A program made the position numbers and the translations under genes. 52,934 bases of DNA from CAYRVF01 sp964427535 (GTDB taxonomy: Bacteria; Chloroflexota; Ktedonobacteria; Ktedonobacterales; JADMIN01). Shown one piece after another: positions 7,818-16,085 of the stretch; position 1 is the stretch's first letter; the number at the start of each line of letters is the position of its first letter. The notes under the pieces are model-generated. The model saw only the letters and a list, made by a program, of their open reading frames with translations, was not told where the DNA came from and did no database searches. Location: the NCBI GenBank assembly GCA_964427535.1, contig CAYRVF010000016.1, forward strand, positions 1 through 52,934. The letters run 5' to 3'.

Positions 7818-8981
7818 GTGCGCATCGCGTTGTTCACGGAAACCTTCCTGCCGCACACGGATGGTGTCGTCACGCGGCTCGTCCATACCATCGAAGAGCT
7901 CGTGCGCGCGGGAGACGAGGTGCTGGTGGCAGCGCCCTACGCATCCGGCCTCCCCGCATCGTACGCGGGCGCGCAGATCGTCGGCATGCCCAGCATGACA
8001 CTTCCCTTTTATCGCGACTTTCGCCTCGGCGTGCCCATCGCCTACTCGGCGGGGAGCGAGGCACTACTCGCCTACCGGCCCGATATCGTCCACGCGGTGA
8101 ACCCGATTTGCCTGGGCGTCGGCGCCGTGTGGTACGCCCGCAGACAGCGCGCGCAACTCGTGGCCTCGTATCACACGAATGTGCCCGCCTATTCGCGGCG
8201 CTATAAGCTCGGCATGGTCGAGCGGCCGCTCTGGCGCTATCTCCGCGTTCTCCATGACCAGGCGTCGATCAACCTGTGTACATCGCGGCCCGTTCGCGCG
8301 ATGCTACTGGGGCGCGGATTCCAGCGCCTGCACCTATGGGAGCCCGGAGTTGACTCAGAGCTCTTCACCCCCACGCGCCGCAGCGACGCCTGGCGCGACC
8401 GCCTGACCGACGGGCATCCCGAGCGCACGCTGCTGCTCTACGTCGGGCGCCTCGCGGCCGAGAAGGGCCTGGAGCAACTCGCGCCCGCCTTGCCTCATCT
8501 GCCAGGCTGCCATCTCGCTCTGATAGGCGATGGTCCCGCGGCCCCGCAACTGCGGCAGACGTTCACCGGGCTGCCCGTAACGTTCACTGGCTCCCTCTTC
8601 GGCGAGGAGCTGGCAGATGCCTACGCCGCCGCCGACGTGTTCGTTCTGCCGTCGACCACTGAGACGCTCGGCCTGGTCGTCATCGAGGCAATGGCCTCGG
8701 GCGTGCCCGTGGTGGGAGCACGATGCGGCGGCATTCCCGATCTCATCGAGCACGGCGAGACCGGTCTGCTCTACGACCCCGACACGCCAGGCGACCTGCT
8801 CGGCCAGCTCCGACCCCTCATCTCCGATGATGCCCTACGTACGCGTCTGGCCCGTGCCGCTCGTACACGCGCGGAGGGATGGAGCTGGGCGGCCACGACC
8901 GCTGGCCTGCGCGCCCACTATGGGAGCCTGCTGCCTACTCCGGCCATGTTGCCCGACCGCTCGGTCCATACCAGCAGCTAA
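7818..8981 (+). CDS. sqdX: Sulfoquinovosyl-diacylglycerol synthase-type glycosyltransferase (GT4)
   Basis: A GT-B fold glycosyltransferase of family 4, 387 residues. The N-domain has RIALFTETFLPHTDGVVTRL and a YRPDIVHAVNP strand. The C-domain has TLLLYVGRLAAEKGLEQL and an E-x7-E motif in STTETLGLVVIEAMASG that binds the nucleotide sugar. It belongs to the group holding SqdX and the GDP-mannose-dependent mannosyltransferases. Its place directly after sqdB makes SqdX (transfer of sulfoquinovose to diacylglycerol at the membrane) the best reading. The start is a GTG with GAGGAGA about 7 nt upstream. Its stop is 2 nt from that of the convergent MFS gene. The alternative is a lipid mannosyltransferase. 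Confidence 0.85.
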   Translation: MRIALFTETFLPHTDGVVTRLVHTIEELVRAGDEVLVAAPYASGLPASYAGAQIVGMPSMTLPFYRDFRLGVPIAYSAGSEALLAYRPDIVHAVNPICLGVGAVWYARRQRAQLVASYHTNVPAYSRRYKLGMVERPLWRYLRVLHDQASINLCTSRPVRAMLLGRGFQRLHLWEPGVDSELFTPTRRSDAWRDRLTDGHPERTLLLYVGRLAAEKGLEQLAPALPHLPGCHLALIGDGPAAPQLRQTFTGLPVTFTGSLFGEELADAYAAADVFVLPSTTETLGLVVIEAMASGVPVVGARCGGIPDLIEHGETGLLYDPDTPGDLLGQLRPLISDDALRTRLARAARTRAEGWSWAATTAGLRAHYGSLLPTPAMLPDRSVHTSS

Positions 8982-8983
8982 CG

Positions 8984-10315
8984 TCACTCGCCCGCGCCGC
9001 TCGCGCTCATCTCTGGCGCCTCCGTGGCCTCCGTGGCCTCAACCGCCGCGGCGCGGTGTCGCCTCGGCGTCTCGTCGTGGCGCAGCGCCAGCAGCAGCGC
9101 GACACCCGCCGCGACGCCTAGAACCACAGCACCCGCCGCGAACGGCAGCCGGAGCGCCACCGTAGCCAGCCCCGCCCCGACGATCGGGCCGAGGAACCAC
9201 GACAACTGCGACGGCAGCAGCGAGAAGTTGAGGATCGAGGCGCGGCGCTCCTCCGGCGCCAGCAGCGCTAGCAGCGCGATCACCGTCGTGCCGATGCCTC
9301 CCTGGAAGAGGCCAATCCACACAATCGCGCTCTGCATCGCCAACAACGCGGGCGCGAGAGCCTCCGCCGCGATGCCCAGTGCTACCGCGCCAAGACACAG
9401 CGGCAACATACGCCAGCGGCCCAAACGGTCGCCGGCGCGCCCCCACAGCGGCGTCGTCACGGCCATTGCGATGCCAGCGGCCGTGAGAGTGGTGCCGATG
9501 ATGGCGGCGTCACGCGCGCCGTTGCCGTGCGCGAGCTGTTGTAGCACGATGGGTACGAACGGCGTCGAGAGCGAGATGCCGAACATCGCCAGAAAATACA
9601 GCAGGAAGAGACGGACGACGACCGGCGACGCGGTGATGTCCGTCAGCGCGGCCCAGAGAAGTTGGCGGACCGTGCCAGACGTTGCGCGAGCCCGCCGCTC
9701 CTCGTGGACCACGATGGTCAACACGATTCCCATCAGCGCGGAGAGTCCGGCATCGATCCCGAGCAGCGTACGAATGCCGGGTCCCTGCGCGATGAGCCCG
9801 CCGAAGAACGGTCCCACCGACGAGCCGATCGGGAACCCGGCGCTGGCGATGCCGACGGCGATGCCGAGGCGCTGGCGCGGCGTCACGTCGGCAAGCATTG
9901 CCAACATCACGCCCGTATTGCCGAAGACGAACCCACCGAGCAGCTTCGCGAGCGCCAGTACGTAGACGTTTGGGCTAAGCGCGGCGACGGCGAAGAGCAC
10001 GCCCTCGACGTACGCGCTGCGCACGATGATGAGCTTGCGGCTGTATCGGTCGGCCCATACCCCCCAGAAGGGGAGCAGCGGCAAACCGAGCACGAAGCCC
10101 AGCGACGATAAGATGCCCGTCCAGGTCGGGACCTCGCTGGAGGCAATGTGTAGTTGCTGCAGAAACAGTGGCGTGAAGGCGTTCAGGTGCCCGAACGCCT
10201 GCGACTCAACCACACCGGCCAGCGTGAACACCAGCAATAGCACCCGCCAGTCGTTGAGTGGACCGCGCTCGGATGGTGTCGATGCCGGGGACGCAGTCGC
10301 ATCTCGGACGGACAT
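8984..10315 (-). CDS. MFS transporter (12-helix, probably drug/metabolite efflux)
   Basis: A 443-residue major facilitator. The motif A loop GVWADRYSRKLIIV lies between helices 2 and 3, and an equivalent PLWGRAGDRLGRWRM loop lies in the second half. Twelve hydrophobic segments can be counted. The ATG at 10315 (MSVRDATASP) has AGGAGA about 8 nt upstream; the frame runs further upstream but without support. The C-terminus is a charged, Glu/Ala-rich tail with a small repeat (VEATEATEAPE). It is divergent from nothing and sits head-to-tail after the antiporter gene, with about 206 nt between them that may hold its promoter. The substrate is unknown. Confidence 0.85.
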   Translation of the reverse strand: MSVRDATASPASTPSERGPLNDWRVLLLVFTLAGVVESQAFGHLNAFTPLFLQQLHIASSEVPTWTGILSSLGFVLGLPLLPFWGVWADRYSRKLIIVRSAYVEGVLFAVAALSPNVYVLALAKLLGGFVFGNTGVMLAMLADVTPRQRLGIAVGIASAGFPIGSSVGPFFGGLIAQGPGIRTLLGIDAGLSALMGIVLTIVVHEERRARATSGTVRQLLWAALTDITASPVVVRLFLLYFLAMFGISLSTPFVPIVLQQLAHGNGARDAAIIGTTLTAAGIAMAVTTPLWGRAGDRLGRWRMLPLCLGAVALGIAAEALAPALLAMQSAIVWIGLFQGGIGTTVIALLALLAPEERRASILNFSLLPSQLSWFLGPIVGAGLATVALRLPFAAGAVVLGVAAGVALLLALRHDETPRRHRAAAVEATEATEAPEMSASGAGE

Positions 10316-10521
10316 GCCGGACTCTCCTAAGGTGAAGGATGAAACGAGGACACACAGCGGCCTACACGCGCGTTCGCGCAGAAAACCACTATAACATACC
10401 AACCAGAGCGGCGTTTGCGGCAATGTCCAGCGCATGCAGGCAGAGCGGGGGCAAGGTAGCCTACCTCCGGGTGCCTCCCAGGCACGGCTTCAGCCGCCCG
10501 AAAGATCCGCCAACTCCCGGA

Positions 10522-11625
10522 TCATCCCCACCAGAAGGCAAGGGCTACGATGCAATAGAGGCCCACCAGCGCCGCGCCTTCGAGCCACGTGGACTCCCCG
10601 TCGTAGACGACCGTCGTGCCAAGCAGTGCGGCCAGGAACAACGCGGCTACCAGCAGTCCCGGCAACACGAGTGTCAGATGCACGCCGCCGATGAAGAAGC
10701 TCAGCAGCACCAGCACGGGGAACAAGCCGAGCGCGACTTGCAACGAGCTGTTGAGGATCACGCTGATGGCATAGTCTGGCTTGTTCGCGGCGGCGAGCTG
10801 GACGCCCACAACATTCTCGACCGCGTTACCCGCCAGCGCGACGATCACCAGCCCTGTGAAGCCCTGCGATAGGCCGAGCGCGGATATCGCCGGTGAGAGC
10901 GCGCTCACGAACCAGTCCGAGACGAACGCCGAACCGATGCCCGCCAGCCCGAGGATGCCTACGGCAAGTCCGAACGGCCAGACGACTTGTTCGACGCCTG
11001 TGTTCTCCGTTGGTACGCCTATCGGTCCCCCACTCAATGCAACGGGGATGCTCGCCACGAAGACGATTAGCAGGACCACCGCGCAAAATACGCTCAGTGC
11101 ATCGACGTGGGGCGCGGCGGGCGTATGCAGCATCTTGGCCAGTGTTGGCATGATCAGCGCCGAGACCGCGAGCAACGTCAGCGCACCCATCAGGCGCGGT
11201 GCTGGCGCGCTGAAAGTCTGCGTGCCGTGTCGCAACCCACCGACGAGGAACGCGAGACCCAATACCAGCAGGCTATTGCCGAGAATGGAGCCGACCAGCG
11301 CCGCCTGCACCACACTCAGCAGTCCAGCGCGCAAGGCAAAGATGCCGACGAACAGCTCAGGCAGATTGCCGATGGCGGATTGCATCACACCAGTCGCGCC
11401 TGGGCCGAGTCGCGAGCCTACCTGCTCAGTCGCCTGGCCGACGAGCGCGGCCAGCACGGCGAGGCTCGCCCCAGACACGACAAACGTCAGCACGGCATTC
11501 GCGTGAAGCTCGGTAAGGAGAAGAGCCAGCACAGAGAGGCCAATCGCTAGACTCAGCAACACTTGCCCTGACCGCTGGAGCACGTGCCAGAGTCCCTGCA
11601 CTCTCGGTTGCGTCGGCTTGCTCAC
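10522..11625 (-). CDS. Ca2+/H+ antiporter of the CaCA family (Cax/ChaA-like)
   Basis: A 367-residue membrane protein with about 11 hydrophobic helices. It carries the two alpha repeats that line the cation path: GVMQSAIGNLPELFVGIFALRAG in the first half and VIVALAGNAVENVVGVQLAA in the second, each with the GNxxE signature. This places it in the calcium/cation exchanger superfamily near Cax/ChaA, so export of Ca2+ in exchange for protons is likely. The frame is open to 11976, but the GTG at 11625 (VSKPTQPRVQ) is preceded by GGAGGAG, and upstream residues are Arg/Ser-rich and uncharacteristic. It may be expressed alone; the region upstream is shared with the divergent GNAT gene. Confidence 0.88.
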   Translation of the reverse strand: MSKPTQPRVQGLWHVLQRSGQVLLSLAIGLSVLALLLTELHANAVLTFVVSGASLAVLAALVGQATEQVGSRLGPGATGVMQSAIGNLPELFVGIFALRAGLLSVVQAALVGSILGNSLLVLGLAFLVGGLRHGTQTFSAPAPRLMGALTLLAVSALIMPTLAKMLHTPAAPHVDALSVFCAVVLLIVFVASIPVALSGGPIGVPTENTGVEQVVWPFGLAVGILGLAGIGSAFVSDWFVSALSPAISALGLSQGFTGLVIVALAGNAVENVVGVQLAAANKPDYAISVILNSSLQVALGLFPVLVLLSFFIGGVHLTLVLPGLLVAALFLAALLGTTVVYDGESTWLEGAALVGLYCIVALAFWWG

Positions 11626-11903
11626 ATACTCCTCCGTCTCGACGGTCCGCGATATCCGATGTGGGTGCCAGCGGGGCGGCAGTGCGGCACTCTGCGATAG
11701 TCGACCGGCACTCCTCTCGCACGCCAGTCGCACGTCGCGCGCCACTGCGGGAGTGCGGCCGACGCGCTCTCGGCGAGCCTCCGCGCTGCCAGAGCATCCG
11801 CTCAGCTCACGTGCCAGGAGCCAGGCCGACCGATGCGTAGGGAGTATACTGAAGAAGGAAGCGAGACGGAACCGGCCTCCCGTGCGAAGACAGGAGTGGG
11901 CAC

Positions 11904-12389
11904 GTGACAGATGGGCGTGAGCCGCCAATTGTGGTACGGACCGCGACGGAGAGTGACCGCGAGACAGCGCTGACATTCATTCTCCCCGAGACACCCCGCG
12001 GACGCATCAGCCGCACACTCTTGCGGGCCGGACAAGGTGTGCTATGGGTCGCGGTGGAGGGCGATGACACACACGAGCAGCTCGTCGGGCTGTTGCTCGC
12101 GACCGCCCAGATCGCGCCCGAGTCGGGCGAGCTGATCGGGTATATTCACGAGCTGCTGGTGCATCCTGCGTACCGGCGACGCGGCGTCGCGATGCGCCTG
12201 CTCGACGTCGCCGAGCACTTTTTCCTAGATGAGCGCGGATTCGATCTCGTGACGCTCACCACCTCGCCCGATAACGACGCCGCGCTGCGACTCTATCGCA
12301 GTCGCGGCTACAGTGTAAATCAGGTACGCCTTTCGCGGCGGCGCAGCGACCCAGCCGAGTATGAAGCGGAGCCGGAGAAGGAGCCATAG
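11904..12389 (+). CDS. GNAT-family N-acetyltransferase
   Basis: A 161-residue GNAT protein. The acetyl-CoA-binding motif A is ELLVHPAYRRRGVAMRLLDVAEHF, and motif B contains LTTSPDNDAALRLYRSRGY, as in many RimI-like enzymes. The start is a GTG with AGGAG about 8 nt upstream. A TATACT hexamer (11845-11850) may serve as its -10 box, but no convincing -35 is seen. It ends 2 nt before the ATG of the following methyltransferase, so the two are clearly co-transcribed. The substrate is not known: amino groups of small molecules or proteins are all possible. Confidence 0.88.
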   Translation: MTDGREPPIVVRTATESDRETALTFILPETPRGRISRTLLRAGQGVLWVAVEGDDTHEQLVGLLLATAQIAPESGELIGYIHELLVHPAYRRRGVAMRLLDVAEHFFLDERGFDLVTLTTSPDNDAALRLYRSRGYSVNQVRLSRRRSDPAEYEAEPEKEP

Positions 12390-12391
12390 GC

Positions 12392-13219
12392 ATGTCGCAG
12401 TCGCTGTCTTTCGATCCGGTCGCCGACCGCTATGACCAGACGCGCGTCCACCCACCGGAGGTAGCGGCGCGCATCGCCGTCGCACTCATCGCGATGGGCC
12501 GCATCCCCGACGCTGGGCATGTGCTGGAGATCGGCATCGGCACCGGACGCATCGCGCTGCCGCTCTTGGAGCACGGCATACACGTCACCGGCGTGGACAT
12601 CTCTCCCCGCATGGTCGAACGACTGGAAGAGAAGTACGCATCTGCCTGCACAAAAGAGCCGCGCGTTGTCTGGGGCAGGCTAAACGTCGAGCTTGCCGAT
12701 ATGACTGCCCTGCCCTTTGCGTCGAAGACATTTGATGCGGTCGTCGCGGTGCATGTGCTCCATCTCGTCTCCGACTGGCGCCGCGCCCTCGACGAGGCCC
12801 TACGAGTCGTGAGGCCCGGCCGGGCCCTCCTACTCGGACAGGATCTCGCCGCAACGAGCGCGGTCGGCATCCGTGTGCAAGACCAGTGGCTGCAAATCAT
12901 TCGGCGCCTGGGGCACGAGCCAGCGCGCGTCGGTGCGGCGACACAGGCAGCCGTCTTCGCCGAAATCCGCCAGCGCGGGCTGCCACTCGTGCAGCGCGAT
13001 GTCGTCTCGTGGGAAGTACGCACGACGCCACGTGCCGCCATCCTGGACATCGCCGAGCGCGAATGGTCGCGCACGTGGGCGGTGCCCGAGCCACTGCTCA
13101 CGGAGTCCGTGCGCCAGCTCACCGCGTGGGTCGAGCTCGAGTACCCTGCGCAGATGGATGTTCCCCAACCGGCCACATATAGCTTCCGTCTGGCATGCGT
13201 CAGGTCGCCTTCGGCATAG
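12392..13219 (+). CDS. Class I SAM-dependent methyltransferase
   Basis: A 275-residue methyltransferase. Motif I is HVLEIGIGTGRIALPLL, the next strand VTGVDISPRMVERL holds the acidic SAM-hydroxyl ligand, then ALPFASKTFDAVVAVHVLHLVSDW and VVRPGRALLLG (motifs II and III). The N-terminal SLSFDPVADRYDQTR is typical of UbiE/Coq5-like and small-molecule O- or C-methyltransferases. The C-terminal third is longer than the minimal fold and may form the acceptor lid. It starts 2 nt after the GNAT gene and so is translationally linked to it, suggesting the two act on the same small molecule or RNA. It converges with the HAD gene 21 nt away. Confidence 0.87.
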   Translation: MSQSLSFDPVADRYDQTRVHPPEVAARIAVALIAMGRIPDAGHVLEIGIGTGRIALPLLEHGIHVTGVDISPRMVERLEEKYASACTKEPRVVWGRLNVELADMTALPFASKTFDAVVAVHVLHLVSDWRRALDEALRVVRPGRALLLGQDLAATSAVGIRVQDQWLQIIRRLGHEPARVGAATQAAVFAEIRQRGLPLVQRDVVSWEVRTTPRAAILDIAEREWSRTWAVPEPLLTESVRQLTAWVELEYPAQMDVPQPATYSFRLACVRSPSA

Positions 13220-13240
13220 CGCGTTCCCCCCAATGAGGGC

Positions 13241-13954
13241 CTACGCGGTTGGTTCCGAGCGCAACTGCACGGCGCGGTAGTCGGCAACAGTAAGATTCCG
13301 CAACTCGTCGATGTGCGCGAGCGTGATGTCGGGTGCGGGGTTGTACGTCTGCTCGCCCGTGGCGTAATGGCCTTGCTTGACCCAGACCGTGACGAACAGG
13401 TGTGGCATGCGCTCCTTGGTTGCCGCGAGAATGCGCGCCTTGTCGTCGACCATGACGTACAGCGAGGCGGGCCAGCGCGCCATTACCTCGTCGAGATGCT
13501 CTTCCTTATGCACGTAAATCGCGACCCGTCCCTCGACCGCAGATTCCAGCCCACTCTCTCGAATCTTCTTCGGTTGATACACATTGTCGCCGTCCGAGAG
13601 CACGACCGGTGTGCCGATACTGTCGAGATATCGCAGCGTCGTCAGCGTCGCTGGGAACAGGCGTGTGCTAAACGGATAGTCCATCACCAGCGAGCGCGCC
13701 TGCTCCAACACTGGCTCGCTCGGCGCAAAGGGTCGGAACCGCTCGAACGTGAGCGGGAGATCGACCGTCCCCGTCTCCTCGCGCACCTCTTCGTAGATCG
13801 CCCAGAACCGATCGGAGAGCGTGGGTCCCAACAAAGCGAGCAACTGCGCCGACATATCGGCCTTGATCGCGTCGTTATCGAGGAGGGTGTTGTCGCAATC
13901 CAGAAGAAAGACGACGGAGCCGTCGCCAGCGTTCTGGCGCGCAAAATCTGCCAC
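13241..13954 (-). CDS. HAD-superfamily hydrolase
   Basis: A 237-residue haloacid dehalogenase-type phosphatase. Motif I is LLDCDNTLLDND (nucleophile Asp and acid/base Asp), motif II is VVLSDGDN, a Lys follows in YQPKKIRES, and motif IV is YVMVDDK. A helical cap lies between motifs I and II (residues about 30-100). The start is a GTG at 13954, preceded by AGGGAGA. The ATG 5 nt upstream is in another frame and opens no useful protein. The usual activity is phosphate-ester hydrolysis in the cytoplasm; the substrate cannot be assigned. It converges with the methyltransferase gene and lies 154 nt from the end of the next minus-strand gene. Confidence 0.85.
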   Translation of the reverse strand: MADFARQNAGDGSVVFLLDCDNTLLDNDAIKADMSAQLLALLGPTLSDRFWAIYEEVREETGTVDLPLTFERFRPFAPSEPVLEQARSLVMDYPFSTRLFPATLTTLRYLDSIGTPVVLSDGDNVYQPKKIRESGLESAVEGRVAIYVHKEEHLDEVMARWPASLYVMVDDKARILAATKERMPHLFVTVWVKQGHYATGEQTYNPAPDITLAHIDELRNLTVADYRAVQLRSEPTA

Positions 13955-14052
13955 AGCATATTCTCCCTGCCGTAGGCCTCCTCCGGGATTCGCGAGGAGA
14001 CGGACGTCTATCGAGGTGTGTATCTTGTTTCACTGCCTCTATTCTACGCAGA

Positions 14053-14093
14053 GAAGACGCCGCATAGCATCCTCTGCTTCACGCGGCGTCTTC
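14053..14093 (-). terminator. Hairpin downstream of the HAMP gene, possible terminator
   Basis: A perfect 11-bp stem pairs 14053-14063 with 14083-14093 around a 19-nt loop. Read on the minus strand, it lies just after the HAMP-protein stop. There is no strong T-run. A competing pairing, GCAGAG (14048-14053) with CTCTGC (14072-14077), is also possible. It is best called a candidate terminator or processing hairpin. Confidence 0.45.
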
Positions 14094-14108
14094 CGGATCG
14101 ATGGGCGC

Positions 14109-16085
14109 TCAACGAGAGTGATATGGCGGCTGGCTCGCGGAAAACGGCGAGTAGGGGGGCGCCGACAGAGGCTCATACGAGCGCATCCCGTCGTCCTGGC
14201 CGAGTTGGAACGGCGCCAGACCGGCGCGCATTTCCTGCGCGATGACGATCATGTGCCGGGCGAGCGCTGCGACTTCCTGGCCGTACGCGGCACCCAGGCG
14301 GGCAAAGCTCTGCGCGTGCGCCTGGGACAGCGGCGCCCCGATCGGCCCACTTCCCTGTGCGCGTGCGGCACCCTCCGCTGGTAGCGTTCGAGCGGTCTCG
14401 CTCGCGCGGTCGAGCGATTGCGTGAGCACCGTCAGCCCATCTATGGTCTCACGGTCGATATTCTGCGCGGAGTTCGCCAGCCGCACGAGCACACCGCTGA
14501 GGTGTTGAGTCTCCTGCTCGCGCAATGCTGTGAGCTGCTGCTGCTGCGCTGGCGCGAGCGGGTCAGCGGTGGTCAAGGCCAACTGGCGCACACGCTGCGC
14601 CGAGAGATACGCTTGCTCCGCCAAATCGACGACAACCCGCGCCCGAGCCGCTGCCCCCTCGCTCATCAGGACACGCGCCTGGTCCCGCGCCGAGTCGAGG
14701 GCACCGAGCAGGCGTGACGGTTCCGCCGGGGCTCGATCGAATGACAGACCGGGTACGCTCGGCCAATACGCCGGCGAGCTTGCGTATGACGATACGCTTG
14801 TCTGCGATGGGTTTGACGAAGCTCGCACGAGCTGCTGGAGTGAGAGCAAAAAGGCATCCGTCCGCTCTATCTGCTGGCGTGAGAGCACGTCGAGCTGTTC
14901 AGTCGCAGTCTGCGCGCGCAACATGAAGCGCCGGAAGCGGCCAATCGTGAAGTTGAACGCGTTGCCCAGCATGCCAATCGGGTCGCTGCTCGCGTTCGCG
15001 TTCACCCGGAGGTCACCCGCGCTCGCGATGCGGATGTCAGAGAACAGACGCTCGGCAGCGTTCTGGAGCGCGTCGCGCTGGCGTCGTGTCTCTTGCAACA
15101 GGCCAACGATCGTGTCGAGCATGCCGTTTACCGACGCCGACACTCCACCGATTTCGTCCTTGCCCACAACCTCCGCGCGCGCTCCGATCTGACCAGCCTC
15201 GACCTCCTGCGTGACCCTTCTCAGGTGCTTCAACCGGCGGACGATGGTATCGGAGATGAACACGCCAACTCCGCCAACGCTTAAGAACGCGAGCACCGCG
15301 GCCAGCACCGTGATGTACAGCTGATTGGTCTCTTCCACCGCGGCCGCACCCTGCACTGAGGACGCCAGCCGCCCATTGAACTGGATGAGGCTGCGCAGGG
15401 CGCTCAACACGTCGGCGTGGGTGGGCTCGGCCTGCGAACGCTCGAGTGCCGCGGCCTCCGCGAAGTTACCCGCGGCGATATCGCGCAACACCTCATCCTG
15501 CGCGGTTGAATAGACCTGCCATGTACGCAGGGCACTGCTTGTGAGGGTCCGCTGCTGGCTGATTTGGTTGGCATGCCCGGACTCCTCGATCAACGCTGCT
15601 CGGTCAGGATGGCTCGTCAGCAGATCTTGCTGGGAATATCCATCGAGAATCGACGAGAACTGCGTTTCGAGCGATTGTACTGCCTTCTGGTCCGTCGCCA
15701 GGTCTTCTTGTGAGGGAGAACTTGTCTGTGTCAGCGCGAGCGCGGCGTGCAACTCGGAGTCCATCAACTGCAGGAAACTGTCGCCTGTCGTGAGCGAGGT
15801 ATTGGTCTGCAAGAGGTTCTGATAGAACGTGGATTCTCGCGTCAGCTCTTGCGCGCGCTGCACTCCCGCGACGCCAGCCGCGAGCGCCGCGATGAGCGCC
15901 GCGATCAGAAATCCGAGCGTCAGCCGGCCGGCGATGGGCACGTCCAGGAGCAGGTTGCGCTGCCGTGTGCGCGCCCGTGACGGCGCGATGCGAATGCCCG
16001 GTTGTCGCGAATCATCACGGGAGGGCGTTCGCCCCGTTCTGGAATCGGCAGGCACTCCGGCCGCATACCGTCTACTGAAGCTCAT
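14109..16085 (-). CDS. Membrane HAMP-domain sensor without recognised output domain
   Basis: A 658-residue chemoreceptor-like protein. Residues 1-50 are polar. The first membrane helix is at about 55-76, an extracytoplasmic four-helix-bundle-like sensor spans about 77-250, a second helix is at about 256-278, and a HAMP domain follows at about 279-330 (RRLKHLRRVTQEVEAG then KDEIGGVSASVNGMLD). The remaining 330 residues are predicted coiled-coil and low-complexity helices. No MCP signalling hairpin tip, kinase, cyclase or GGDEF sequence can be found. The ATG at 16085 lies inside the end of the PstS-like gene, a 14-nt overlap, so the two are translationally coupled. This suggests the PstS-like protein delivers a ligand signal to this membrane protein. 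The output is unknown. Confidence 0.78.
   Translation of the reverse strand: MSFSRRYAAGVPADSRTGRTPSRDDSRQPGIRIAPSRARTRQRNLLLDVPIAGRLTLGFLIAALIAALAAGVAGVQRAQELTRESTFYQNLLQTNTSLTTGDSFLQLMDSELHAALALTQTSSPSQEDLATDQKAVQSLETQFSSILDGYSQQDLLTSHPDRAALIEESGHANQISQQRTLTSSALRTWQVYSTAQDEVLRDIAAGNFAEAAALERSQAEPTHADVLSALRSLIQFNGRLASSVQGAAAVEETNQLYITVLAAVLAFLSVGGVGVFISDTIVRRLKHLRRVTQEVEAGQIGARAEVVGKDEIGGVSASVNGMLDTIVGLLQETRRQRDALQNAAERLFSDIRIASAGDLRVNANASSDPIGMLGNAFNFTIGRFRRFMLRAQTATEQLDVLSRQQIERTDAFLLSLQQLVRASSNPSQTSVSSYASSPAYWPSVPGLSFDRAPAEPSRLLGALDSARDQARVLMSEGAAARARVVVDLAEQAYLSAQRVRQLALTTADPLAPAQQQQLTALREQETQHLSGVLVRLANSAQNIDRETIDGLTVLTQSLDRASETARTLPAEGAARAQGSGPIGAPLSQAHAQSFARLGAAYGQEVAALARHMIVIAQEMRAGLAPFQLGQDDGMRSYEPLSAPPYSPFSASQPPYHSR

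Noticed and set aside
9024..9965. A 313-residue plus-strand open frame opposite the MFS gene
   Set aside because: Its codons mirror the conserved MFS protein on the other strand; Ala/Ser/Pro/Arg-rich translation with no domain.
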